DNA of 64,000 nt, taken from the NCBI GenBank assembly GCA_049966155.1, contig JBMFVE010000006.1, positions 46,812 through 110,811 on the forward strand. Reading direction: 5' to 3'. The DNA is from JBMFVE01 sp049966155. GTDB taxonomy: Bacteria > Bacteroidota > Ignavibacteria > Kryptoniales > JAKASW01. A program made the translations under genes and the position numbers. The notes below the pieces were generated by a model. It had not been told where the DNA came from, searched no databases, and was given only the letters and a program-made list of their open reading frames with translations. Every line of letters starts with the position of its first letter. Position 1 is the first letter of the stretch. Shown here in pieces: positions 1 through 9,023 of this stretch.

Positions 1-2845
1 CATCTTTAGCACCATTTATGTTATTTAAGTCGCCGTACAACTCCACACCCGGAATTGGCAATGATTGTTTAAAAGCCAGATCCCATCGCCTGTAAGCTGC
101 AGTATTCGTCCTGAGCTGCGGCCAAAAATTAACGCCCGTAAAAATGTCAGCCTGGTAAAGCATAGCTAATCTGATGGAAAATCCCCTGTAGTCAAATCCT
201 ATAGATAAATTCGCTATGTTGTCAGGTTGATATAAAAGCCTATCGGTAAACGAAGTATCAATGTAAGTCAAAGTTCGTCCCGTCGACCGAATCAGTGTAT
301 ACGGATACTGGGCTTTTGAGAAGATATGAGTGTAGTTAGCACTTAAAACGAGTCCAGAAAGAGGTCCTGGTAAATACCAAAAATGAGTTTGCCAATCCAT
401 CTCCACCCCGTAGTCATTAACCACATAGGTATTATTCACAAAAGTGACCACCTGATATGTTCCGGAAGAAGAAGCAGATCCGAGGAGACTGGCTGGAAAA
501 TACTGAAGCGCGTTTGTGCCAGAAACATAGAAGAACCACGGATAAATTAGGTTCTTTATTTGTTTTAAAAACCCGCCAATTGTAAAAAGCCCAATTGTAT
601 TATCATAAAAAGAAATATAAGCATCGTAATTCGTTGACCTTGAAGGTGACAACCTGTAATTGTTCCACTGAATCATCCCTGGGGCAACATCAATACGGGG
701 GATTATTGAATTGTAATCAGGATACGCAATTGTATTGGTGTAGGACAAACGAATGTCAAACCATGAAGCGGGTTTCCATTTTAGTGAGATATCGGGTAAC
801 CAGTATCCGTGATCCTGTACCACTGTCGTGTCATAGTGATTATATGATAGCGTGGAGCCACGGCTTTGAATTCCACGGCTTCCCATGTATGTTGTACTTA
901 AATCCTGATACCTTATACCAAGTATAGCTGTAACCTGCTCTCCTATGTTCAAAGTAGACATTACGTAAACAGCCGATTGGTTTTCATGCCCACTGTAATC
1001 GTTAGTTGTAGATAAATAGCTGTCATGAACAAAAGCTGACCAGCCATTATTAGCAAGAATAGATTGATAATTCGCTTTAAGATAATCTGGCAAACCTGAA
1101 AAGAGTCCCAGATTTACTGCCTGACCAAGTACATAGTCGCCGCCGAGAAATTTTCCATACCTGAAATTCGGATCGGCAAAAAGTGTTATAGGAATTTGAT
1201 TTTTTATATTCGGAGGTAGATGGTAGTATGCACTTATTAAACTATCAACAAATTGAGCCCCACCATACTGAAACCCGCCTCCATCATAAACATCCTGATC
1301 AAAAAGCCTTGTTTGATACCTGTACATACCGCCGAACTTAATTTCTCCACCGATGTATTTAGTAAGTTTAAATCCAGCCTTTAAGTCTACGGAACTTGAT
1401 AAAGCTCTCTCTTTTGAAAAGGTGTTGTATGACGTTATGTAGTTCATATATGTCTGGGACAATATATTGTTCGCAGCTACAGGAACTTGCCTTGGATCAA
1501 TATTTGCCTGATTATTAAACTGACCCAGACCGGCGGAGTTTTGAAGAAAATCGAGGCTCCAATTGTCCGGCACCTTTTGCTCCGAATATGTGTGGGAGAT
1601 TCTAGCTTCGAGGTAAAAGGGTGAAAATGCCTGCTCGTATTTTATTCCATTTGTGATGCTATTGGTTCGGTTGGGTGATCCTGAAACCACGTAATCGTGA
1701 GAATTACTTGAGATACCAAATGATTCTGATCTTGTCTCAACATTTCCAAGGCTTGATGTAATAAGATTTGAAAGCTTTATTTGGCCATCTGGTAATTTGT
1801 AATCAGCCACTAACGCCCCATTATATCTAACTATATCTCTATAAATGTAATACAGATTAACTGCGGTCGTGATATAGTCAGTAGTACTATTTCCTTTATG
1901 ATCGTAATTGGCCCCCAGTTCATTTGAGGTCAAATTCTTTCTTTCCACGTCAATTTGAGCAAAAATCCCCAGCTTATCATTTAAAAATCTATTCTCAGCA
2001 CTTCCAACGTATTTGTAGTTATTAAATTTGTTATATACATCCGGTAAATTGTTGTATCCACCCTGAGCCAGCAAACTGAACTCAGGTACTCCAGGATGAG
2101 TTGTCCTCGCTTCACGAAGTTCAAAATTTACCGTCCCGCCAATTACGTTTGCGTCCATATCAGGGGTGACAGTTTTTGAAACCTGTATGGCGTCCAGCAT
2201 ATTTGAGGAGATCATACTTATGTCTGTACTTCTGTCATCAGGACTCGTTGATGCCATCTGGATGCCATCTATTGTTATTTGACTGAACTTTGGTGCAAGT
2301 CCTCTAACAACCACCTCGGTTCCCTCACCACCATTCCTCAGAACCGAAATCCCCGGGAGTCTTCCCACAGATTCCGCTGCATTCGCATCCGGCAGTTCCT
2401 GAATGCGAGCAGCTGAAACCACATTAACAATTCGATCTGAAGAGAGTTGCTGATTGATTGCGGAATTCTGACCAGCTGCCTGCGCAGTTACCACGACCTC
2501 TCTTCCCTGGATACCGACTGCTTCAAGCTGAAAGTCTATTTCAACCTCCCCAGCACCCTTGATTGTGACCCGAGCTTCTTTTGATTTATACCCCACATAA
2601 CTAGCCTTTACAGAATAGGTTCCAGGAGGAACGTTCATAATGACAAACTTGCCATTTAAATCAGTCGAAGCCCCTAAAACAGTTCCTACAATAAGAACAT
2701 TAGCACCCGGAAGGGGCTCTCCTGTACTTAAATCTTTGACGTGACCCCGAACTGTTGCACCCGCTGAAAATGCCGGCTTTGAAAAGGCACTTAGCAGAAT
2801 GCATGCAGCAAAAATAAGAGCAGAGTAATTCCGCATTGACGCATC
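1..2845 (-). CDS. TonB-dependent receptor, sugar-uptake type (partial, C-terminal end beyond window)
   Basis: Outer-membrane active transporter for a large ligand, probably an oligosaccharide. The 948 visible codons run off the left edge. The ATG at 2845 opens a signal peptide (MRQCGITLPLIFAACILLSA...), followed by a carboxypeptidase-regulatory beta-sandwich at about residues 33-110 (GEPLPGANVLIVGT, DLNGKFVIMNVPPGTYSV). The plug starts near residue 130 with LPDANAAESVGRLPGI and VVVRGLAPKFSQITIDG and ends in VTPDMDANVIGGTVNF. That plug signature matches the TonB-Xanth-Caul (TIGR01782-like) receptors used for glycan uptake. The rest is aromatic-rich barrel, and the last visible strand (VELYGDLNNINGAKD) suggests only about 30-50 residues are missing. 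An AAAGGAAAGGG ribosome site precedes the ATG. It lies 63 bases downstream of the spherulin-like gene, so co-transcription is likely. Family certain; substrate unknown. Confidence 0.9.
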
Positions 2846-2883
2846 CCTTTCCTTTAGAAGAAAACCTGGGTTTTAGCCATCAG

Positions 2884-2911
2884 TAACAGCATTTGCAAAT
2901 GGCCACTGTTA
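2884..2911. repeat. Intercistronic dyad with internal palindrome
   Basis: Arms TAACAG (2884-2889) and CTGTTA (2906-2911) enclose a perfect 12-base palindrome CATTTGCAAATG (2890-2901). The right arm overlaps the stop codon of the upstream gene. No T-run follows, so it is more likely an RNA structure between two co-transcribed genes than a terminator. The function is inference only. Confidence 0.25.
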
Positions 2912-5083
2912 TTTCAATAAAATCATCTTGTTTGTTTTCAAGTAATTTGAAGTTTTAAGAGTATAAAAATAGAGACCACTTGGAAGGTCACGAGCGTCAA
3001 ATACAATACTGTGAGTTCCTGCGTTTTCAAATCCATTAACCAATGTTGCAACACGGCGCCCAAGGATATCAAAAACAATGAGCTGTACATAACCGCTCAC
3101 GGGGATCTCAAATTTCAATACTGTGGAAGGATTAAATGGATTTGGGAAGTTCTGATATAAGCGGTAATTTGACGGAATTTCCGACGTCAGTGAAGAAACT
3201 TCTGTTGGCACCCCTGGCTGAAATATGTAAGAATAGTACTTGTAGTTAGCTGGCGCAGTTTCAACAAGAGAATATGGCGCAGACGATTGGTTAATTTCTA
3301 TGAAAAATCTTATTGGATTACTTAATGAAGTTTGAAAAAGTGTTTTTAATGGTATTGCGATTTCAGTACGCCCACCGCTATCAGCCTTTTGCAAGCCGCT
3401 GGCACCTACCCAGGACCAATTAGTGTGACCCGAACCATTGTACTTCCAGAGGCTGTTATTTTCAACCATAAATTCTGCCCCAATTGAAGCACTGTCCTGA
3501 TAAACAAAACCTGTTTTGTTAAGACTTGAATCATTGTCAGAATCTATAAAAATATGGTAAAAATATTTTGTGTAGTCGAAGGTTCCGGAGACCTGATAGC
3601 TCAAATAAAGATTAGTTGAATCACCTGCTGCCCAAACATTAACTATATTGGCATTTTGATCAGAGTATGTGCCAGGCTGGAGACTCTGAATTGAGTTTAA
3701 GGGTTTTACATTTTGCCAGTCACTAAAATGACCGTCTATTTTAATTGATTGGTTTCCTACCGGGTTAGTAGTCGTGTCCACAACCCCCGTGGCCAGGTAG
3801 CCAGTTAACTGTTCAAAATACGATGGCAAAGCTGAGTAAGGGTTGACTCCAGAGAGATTTGTACAATAAATCCAACCTATATTCAAAGAGCGGGCTCTAT
3901 TAACAATATTAAGCCAACCGTTGCCAGATATGTTGTAACTAATAACTAAGAAATTGCCTTCGCTATACTTGCTGCACCATGAAGCAGGCGACCAGCTACT
4001 AAATCCTGTGCTATCTTCATAGATACAGATTACGTCAGCTGCCCGTTGTCCATTGTATAATAAGTAGCTTTCTATCGTGTTTGCACCCGGATTCTCAACA
4101 ACCAGGGACGAAGAGTCCTTCTGTTTTATATAGCTGTATAGTTGAAGATAATAGCTCTCCTTTCCTGTGGTGTTCGGCTGCTCATCAACAAATATACCAT
4201 TTATTGATGGGTAGAAAGAATACCATCTGTCGACATCTGATTTAACTGAGTCAATTGGTCGCGCTCCATATTGAGTAGATACGTATCCAATAACCTTTCC
4301 TCCACTATTTTGTAATTTCTTAATTGCAGCATCGTATGAGGCATCATAATTGTATCCAGGCCCACTATTGACATTGGCAATTGCATATAGCCGACCGGGC
4401 ATTTTTGCCGCTTCTACTGCCATCCGATCCCAATCTGTACCTGGATAAAAATAAGCAGGTATCATGATTTTCATACCATTTACACCTGGACTTAGATATG
4501 CATTTTTCCTCAAAGCACCAAAAGCAGGCATAGCATTGGTTCCCGGTTCAGCTCTCCACTGAATCCACACCGAATCACCTTTAGAGACCTGCAAATCAGA
4601 ATATGGCACCGCTGCTTCACATGAACTTCCACTAAAGGCTGCCAAAACAGGCTTGCTGGCATTTAACACTCCATTCCAACCCCAGCTGTCATCACTTTGA
4701 TTGGCCCCCATAAACTTTTGTAAGTACTGAGCTGAATTAAAAATAATGATCCTGAAGTCTGCACCCATTGTCCACCAGCCGGCAGTGTATCCTGTCGATA
4801 CACTTCTATCAACATCAATATAGATGACGTAGTAGTGATCCCAGTCAATTGGTTGAAATGTACCCCTGACATCAGTTCGTAGATATAGCGTTGAATCACC
4901 AGCAACATAGTAGCCAGCCGTAAAAGTTCCATTAGCCCCCCAGGTTACGTTTGAATCACTGTTGGTTACATACGGAACCACCCCAGTCCAATCACTGAAG
5001 TTACCGTCAATGGTTATTTGAGCATATCCGGTTCTCAATGATACTAGTAAAAGAGCCGTTGCAAGGACCTTTCCATTAACCAT
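2909..5083 (-). CDS. Secreted spherulin-4-like (GH135-like) protein with two CBM9-type domains and T9SS tail
   Basis: Exported protein of about 724 residues. The signal peptide ends near GYAQ. A CBM9/DOMON-like domain (IDGNFSDW...) covers about residues 22-205 and a second copy (IDGHFSDW...) about 445-630. Between them, about 210-430, lies a TIM-barrel-like region resembling spherulation-specific family 4 (MIPAYFYPG, KVIGYVSTQYGARP, GIFVDEQPN with Asp300, VVENPG). That family includes GH135 galactosaminogalactan hydrolases, so hydrolysis of a hexosamine or galactose polymer is an inference. The C-terminus is a T9SS sorting domain (YQNFPNPFNPSTVLKF ... KMILLK). ATG 5083 is preferred over 5095 because GGAGGG lies just in front of it. 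The next gene downstream is a TonB receptor, suggesting cleavage and uptake as a unit. Confidence 0.75.
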   Translation of the reverse strand: MVNGKVLATALLLVSLRTGYAQITIDGNFSDWTGVVPYVTNSDSNVTWGANGTFTAGYYVAGDSTLYLRTDVRGTFQPIDWDHYYVIYIDVDRSVSTGYTAGWWTMGADFRIIIFNSAQYLQKFMGANQSDDSWGWNGVLNASKPVLAAFSGSSCEAAVPYSDLQVSKGDSVWIQWRAEPGTNAMPAFGALRKNAYLSPGVNGMKIMIPAYFYPGTDWDRMAVEAAKMPGRLYAIANVNSGPGYNYDASYDAAIKKLQNSGGKVIGYVSTQYGARPIDSVKSDVDRWYSFYPSINGIFVDEQPNTTGKESYYLQLYSYIKQKDSSSLVVENPGANTIESYLLYNGQRAADVICIYEDSTGFSSWSPASWCSKYSEGNFLVISYNISGNGWLNIVNRARSLNIGWIYCTNLSGVNPYSALPSYFEQLTGYLATGVVDTTTNPVGNQSIKIDGHFSDWQNVKPLNSIQSLQPGTYSDQNANIVNVWAAGDSTNLYLSYQVSGTFDYTKYFYHIFIDSDNDSSLNKTGFVYQDSASIGAEFMVENNSLWKYNGSGHTNWSWVGASGLQKADSGGRTEIAIPLKTLFQTSLSNPIRFFIEINQSSAPYSLVETAPANYKYYSYIFQPGVPTEVSSLTSEIPSNYRLYQNFPNPFNPSTVLKFEIPVSGYVQLIVFDILGRRVATLVNGFENAGTHSIVFDARDLPSGLYFYTLKTSNYLKTNKMILLK

Positions 5084-5106
5084 TTTTCCCTCCATTTTTC
5101 AAGTAG

Positions 5107-5135
5107 AGAATAATATCTTTTTTTAAAAAAGTCAA
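5107..5135 (-). promoter_or_regulatory. Candidate housekeeping promoter of the spherulin-like gene
   Basis: On the minus strand, TTGACT (5130-5135) and TATTCT (5107-5112) are separated by exactly 17 bases of A/T runs. The expected start point leaves a short leader of roughly 15-20 bases before the GGAGGG site and ATG 5083. This is a consensus match only. Confidence 0.4.
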
Positions 5136-5346
5136 GCTTGATTTAATAAAAAATTAAAAAACTATTTATAACATATTTACTCAGAGGAAACGCTTTTTTC
5201 CTTTTGAGTTAAAATAAGATGTAAATCATTCCCTTTTTTCCCCCAACAACACATTATTTATGCGGAGACAAATACAGCTCACCAGACTATCACACCACAA
5301 ATTTTTTCCTAATGATAAGCGCTATCAAGTATTCTGTCTTCCAGTC

Positions 5347-5692
5347 TCATATATAGATTGCTGAACTCACAATATACCTCAAAGGTTCAGGTGGCCATGG
5401 AATGAGCTTCCGATTTACAAAAAAAAGTTTCCGTTCTCTCGGTCTTCTTTTCAAGTACAAGATCGCTTATTGTCCACCCGTTCATATGTGCCAGAGCAAC
5501 TCCATGTCCTACGCATCCGAGGCTGTAAACGGCCCGTTCATCGCCTAAATATCCCATTGCAGGAGATAAATCTGTTGGTACTGAAACAGGACCTCCCCAT
5601 TGATGTGTTATTTTCACGTCTTTTAATACCGGAAAAGTTAGTGCAATATCATCTCTCCTGGCAATTCCATAGCAAAGACGTGTGATAGCCAC
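5347..5692 (-). pseudogene. C-terminal remnant of a FAD-dependent oxidoreductase (DAO family), frameshifted
   Basis: Read from a GTG at 5692, the first 101 codons give the end of a DAO/DadA-type flavoenzyme (KITHQWGGPVSV, LGCVGHGVALAHMNGWTI, LVLEKKTERTETFF), then stop at 5387. In the next frame the family ending continues (FFVNRKLIPWPPEPLRYI) to a TGA at 5347-5349. The switch is at a run of eight A on the plus strand (about 5418-5425). An in-frame TAG lies just upstream of the GTG, and nothing resembling the N-terminal FAD-binding part is present, so most of the gene is missing. The remnant starts inside the 12-base-pair hairpin at 5681-5712. It is non-functional as it stands; the frameshift alone could be a homopolymer read error, the truncation less easily. 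Confidence 0.75.
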
Positions 5693-5712
5693 TGCTGATG
5701 GTGGCTATCACA
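5681..5712 (-). terminator. Perfect 12-bp hairpin downstream of the DJ-1/PfpI gene
   Basis: Arms TGTGATAGCCAC and GTGGCTATCACA flank an eight-base loop, starting 12 bases after the stop of the deglycase gene. The following minus-strand sequence (CGTCTTTGCT) is only weakly T-rich, so it may be a terminator with a poor tract or an RNA-stabilising hairpin. It also marks the edge of the oxidoreductase remnant. Confidence 0.5.
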
Positions 5713-5724
5713 CTTAACAACCAA

Positions 5725-6306
5725 TTACGCTTCTATCCTTGACCCAAGGACTTTCAGGAACTGCCTCATCCACTCAGGATGAGCCGGCCAGGCAGGTGCC
5801 GTTACCAGATTACCATCTGTAACGGCGTTGTCTGCATTTGGACTGACTTCTCCATATATAGCTCCTGCTTTTACACACTCAGGTCCTACAGCCGGATATG
5901 AGATCATGTGCTTCCCCTTCAACATGTCGGCGGCAGCAAGTATCTGCGGACCGTGACAAATCGCTGCAATCGGCTTTTTCTCAAAAGCCTTAACAATATC
6001 GATGACCTTTTTGTTGAGCCTTAAATATTCTGGTGCTCTTCCCCCTGGTATTACCAGGGCATCATATTCTGACGGATTAACTTCATCAAAATTTGCAGTA
6101 ATCTTAAACCGATGCCCCTGGAGCTCAACATAAGTCTGATCTCCAACAAAGTCATGAACCGCTGTCTTCACAGTGTCTCCTGCTCTCTTGCCTGGACAGA
6201 CAACATCGACCTTATGCCCAACCATGGTAAGAATTTGATAAGGAACCATCGCCTCGTAGTCCTCGACAAAGTCGCCTACGATCATTAAGATCCTTTTTAC
6301 TGCCAT
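5725..6306 (-). CDS. DJ-1/PfpI family protein (YhbO-type deglycase or cysteine hydrolase)
   Basis: A 193-residue single-domain protein of normal family length. The Rossmann-like class I glutaminase fold shows as ILMIVGDFVEDYEAMVPYQ at the N-terminus and the nucleophile elbow AAICHGPQ with Cys117. Glu16 in the EDYE segment is at the position of the acidic partner. Members are described as stress-related glyoxalase III/protein deglycases or as PfpI-type proteases; the sequence cannot separate these. No signal peptide, so cytosolic. An excellent AAGGAGG site sits eight bases before the ATG. It appears to be a single-gene unit, with 171 bases separating it from the GH3 gene upstream and a hairpin after it. 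Confidence 0.9.
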   Translation of the reverse strand: MAVKRILMIVGDFVEDYEAMVPYQILTMVGHKVDVVCPGKRAGDTVKTAVHDFVGDQTYVELQGHRFKITANFDEVNPSEYDALVIPGGRAPEYLRLNKKVIDIVKAFEKKPIAAICHGPQILAAADMLKGKHMISYPAVGPECVKAGAIYGEVSPNADNAVTDGNLVTAPAWPAHPEWMRQFLKVLGSRIEA

Positions 6307-6477
6307 AGTAGACCTCCTTTTTGATGGATATTAGGTTGAATTAGTTGTGCCTCATTGAGAAAAGAAACTCCGCATTCATGCTAAAATTTAATGATCAGAT
6401 CGCAAAATTATTTTACCCTCTTTTATCCGAATAATCAACAAATAAAAGGACGGAGGCGGGAAATCACACGATCTTTT

Positions 6478-9006
6478 TTAATGTAGCAAGATGACTGCTG
6501 AAAGTTTTTCGGGATCTCTGCTTGAGCTCCCCACAATTATTTCATACTTACCAGGCTTTGCTATCCAGCTGTTTGTTTTTTCGTTGTAGTATGCGAAGTC
6601 GTCCTCTGTGAGTCTGAATTCAACTACTCTCGACTCACCTGGATTTAATTCAACCCTATTGAACTTTCGAAGAACTTTTGGTGGCTCCTTGGCTGATTTA
6701 TCCAGATTACTGATATAAAGCTGGGTAACCTCAGTACCCGAGCGAGAACCTGTGTTTATCAATATAAAGGTCACTTTGTATGATCTTCTATGTGCATTTT
6801 CTGCTTCACTTATCCTTAAATTTCTGTATGCAAAGCTTGTATATGAAAGCCCGTAGCCAAACGGGAACAAAGGCTCAATGTGATGTTGGTCGAACCATCT
6901 ATATCCGACATATATACCATCACTATAAACTGATACACTGTCTTTATGCCTGTATGCCTCGTATGATGAACAATCCTCCCATCGGCGGGGAAATGTCATG
7001 GGAAGTTTTCCAGAAGGGTTATAAAAACCAAGTAGCACATCGGTTATTGCATCCCCTGCCTCTTCACCACCAAACCACGCTTCCAGAACCCCTTTTACTT
7101 TGTTTATCCACTTGTTCATGATGACAGGAGATCCATTGACCAGCACCACAACTGTCTTTTTGTTAACCCGACCAACCTTTTGAATCAACTCATCCTGATT
7201 TGCAGGTAAAGTTAGATCGTTCCGATCCCTCCCCTCCGTCTCGTATTGTGCTGACGTGCCAGCAAAAATTATTGCAACATCAGACTTTTTTGCGACGTCT
7301 ACTGCCTCCTTAATTAAATCTACATTCTCTCTCCTCAAACCAAGTTTAATCGCTGCATCACCGGCGTTCTGATAATATTCAACCACAATTTTGTAAAATT
7401 TATTTCGCTTAAGACGAATCTTATATGATTGGGTTTCAAATGCGTGGTCTCTCCAATCATTAATCACTAATTTACCATCAATGTAGAGTCTGGAACCATC
7501 ATCACTACCCATGTCAATGGTGTAATTACCAGTTTCAGGAACCCTTAACCGACCAACCCATCTTACGGAAGACTGTACTGGCTTAATACCTTTTACAAAA
7601 AATTCATTGCTCCAGTTAAAATTTATTGTTTTGTCTACGCGACGGGCTGTTGGCTTTCCAGTTAGTTCTAAATTATTAAAATACTCTCCCAGCAAACCAT
7701 GCACATTTTTGTCGGGCAAATACAAGAAACTGCTGTCTATTGGAGGGGTATCCCCTTCTAAGTAAACACCTGGCGCATAAGTCAACTTGATTTTATTGCC
7801 AAGATGCTGTTGTAATGCTTCAAGTGGACTTATTGAAAAAATAGGAATTACCATTGCACTGCCACCCCCTGTTGTCCGAGCAACGGCTGCATCCGGTCCT
7901 ATAACTGCAATTGATTTGATATTATGTGTATTTAGCGGCAATATCGCATCCTGATTCTTTAAAAGAACTATTCCCTCAACTGCTGCCTGATATGCTGCTT
8001 TTCTATGTTCTGGAGTGCTTATCAAGGAGGAATCTTCTTTTGATTCACGATCAAAAATGCCCAGCCTGAACATTACTCTCAGGATTCTCCTGACCTTTTC
8101 GTCGATTTGTAGCTCACTTAGTCTTCCTGATTTCAGTAAAGGAAATAGCGTGCTATCATTTAAATATACACCTGAGGGCATTTCGAGATCGAGTCCCCCA
8201 CTCACTGTCTGGACTGTGCTGTGAACTGCTCCCCAGTCCGACATAACCAATCCATCGAATCCCCAACTGCGAATCAAGGTTGTATCAAGTAAGTATCGGT
8301 TCTCAGCGCAAAAATGTCCGTTTAATTTGTTGTAAGCCGCCATTACTGCCATTACATGCGCTTCTTGGACAGCAGCTTTAAATGCGGGAAAGTATATTTC
8401 GTTAAGAGCACGTTGACTTACCCTCACATCAACAAATGTCCGCTGGTACTCCTGATTATTTGCCGCGAAGTGTTTGACTGTTGCAGCCACTCCCTGGCTC
8501 TGAACACCTTCTATGTACGATACTGTCATTCTCGACGCTAAGTAGGGATCTTCTCCGAAGCTTTCAAAATCACGTCCTCCCATAGGTAATCTGGCTATGT
8601 TTACACAGGGACCAAGAATAACATTCCTCCCTTTGCCTTTCACTTCTTCAGCTATTGATTTGGCAATTTCCTTCACTGCCGACGTATCCCATGTCGCTGC
8701 CATCGCTGTGCCACATGGAAACGCACTCGCTTTTCCCCATCTGACCCCAAGCGGCCCATCGGTCATTTTCAGCTCCGGAATTCCCAGTCGCTCAACTGGC
8801 TTTGTTGCAAAGCCTGTTCCACCTAACAGTGCGATTTTTTCCCTTAGTGTCAATCTATTTATTAAATCATCAATTCGTTCCTCTACCGGGGCATTTATCT
8901 GTTTGTATAGCGGAATGCCTTGATTATCAACACCCACACTACCCGAAGACAAAACTGATAAAAATAAAATAAATGTCAAGGTAATTAACCGGTGAAGGAA
9001 ATGCAC
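6478..9006 (-). CDS. Secreted GH3 beta-glucosidase with PA14 domain
   Basis: An 842-residue exported enzyme likely to release glucose from beta-linked oligosaccharides. An N-terminal hydrophobic signal (LITLTFILFLSVLSSG) precedes the GH3 TIM barrel at about 35-330. The nucleophile is Asp257 in GLVMSDWGAVH, and GRDFESFGEDPYL and KHFAANNQE are typical substrate-site motifs. The alpha/beta sandwich that follows is interrupted by a PA14 domain at about 425-560 (LLGEYFNN, VRWVGRLRVPETGNYTI, SDDGSRLYIDG). This arrangement is known from fungal and bacterial GH3 enzymes, where PA14 shapes the active-site rim. The chain then resumes (AGTSAQYETEGRDRNDLTLP) and ends in a fibronectin-like domain. It has no T9SS tail, so it is probably periplasmic. 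Last gene of the run starting at 17320; only 17 bases separate it from the BNR gene. Confidence 0.93.
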   Translation of the reverse strand: MHFLHRLITLTFILFLSVLSSGSVGVDNQGIPLYKQINAPVEERIDDLINRLTLREKIALLGGTGFATKPVERLGIPELKMTDGPLGVRWGKASAFPCGTAMAATWDTSAVKEIAKSIAEEVKGKGRNVILGPCVNIARLPMGGRDFESFGEDPYLASRMTVSYIEGVQSQGVAATVKHFAANNQEYQRTFVDVRVSQRALNEIYFPAFKAAVQEAHVMAVMAAYNKLNGHFCAENRYLLDTTLIRSWGFDGLVMSDWGAVHSTVQTVSGGLDLEMPSGVYLNDSTLFPLLKSGRLSELQIDEKVRRILRVMFRLGIFDRESKEDSSLISTPEHRKAAYQAAVEGIVLLKNQDAILPLNTHNIKSIAVIGPDAAVARTTGGGSAMVIPIFSISPLEALQQHLGNKIKLTYAPGVYLEGDTPPIDSSFLYLPDKNVHGLLGEYFNNLELTGKPTARRVDKTINFNWSNEFFVKGIKPVQSSVRWVGRLRVPETGNYTIDMGSDDGSRLYIDGKLVINDWRDHAFETQSYKIRLKRNKFYKIVVEYYQNAGDAAIKLGLRRENVDLIKEAVDVAKKSDVAIIFAGTSAQYETEGRDRNDLTLPANQDELIQKVGRVNKKTVVVLVNGSPVIMNKWINKVKGVLEAWFGGEEAGDAITDVLLGFYNPSGKLPMTFPRRWEDCSSYEAYRHKDSVSVYSDGIYVGYRWFDQHHIEPLFPFGYGLSYTSFAYRNLRISEAENAHRRSYKVTFILINTGSRSGTEVTQLYISNLDKSAKEPPKVLRKFNRVELNPGESRVVEFRLTEDDFAYYNEKTNSWIAKPGKYEIIVGSSSRDPEKLSAVILLH

Positions 9007-9023
9007 GCTCTTACCACTTTCCG

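Noticed and set aside
595..927. 110-codon plus-strand frame
   Set aside because: Antisense shadow of the partial TonB receptor, whose frame is continuous here.
1..2845. Possible frameshift at the start of the first TonB receptor (ATG at 2837)
   Set aside because: That ATG is in a different frame; ATG 2845 with AAAGGAAAGGG reads through without a break.
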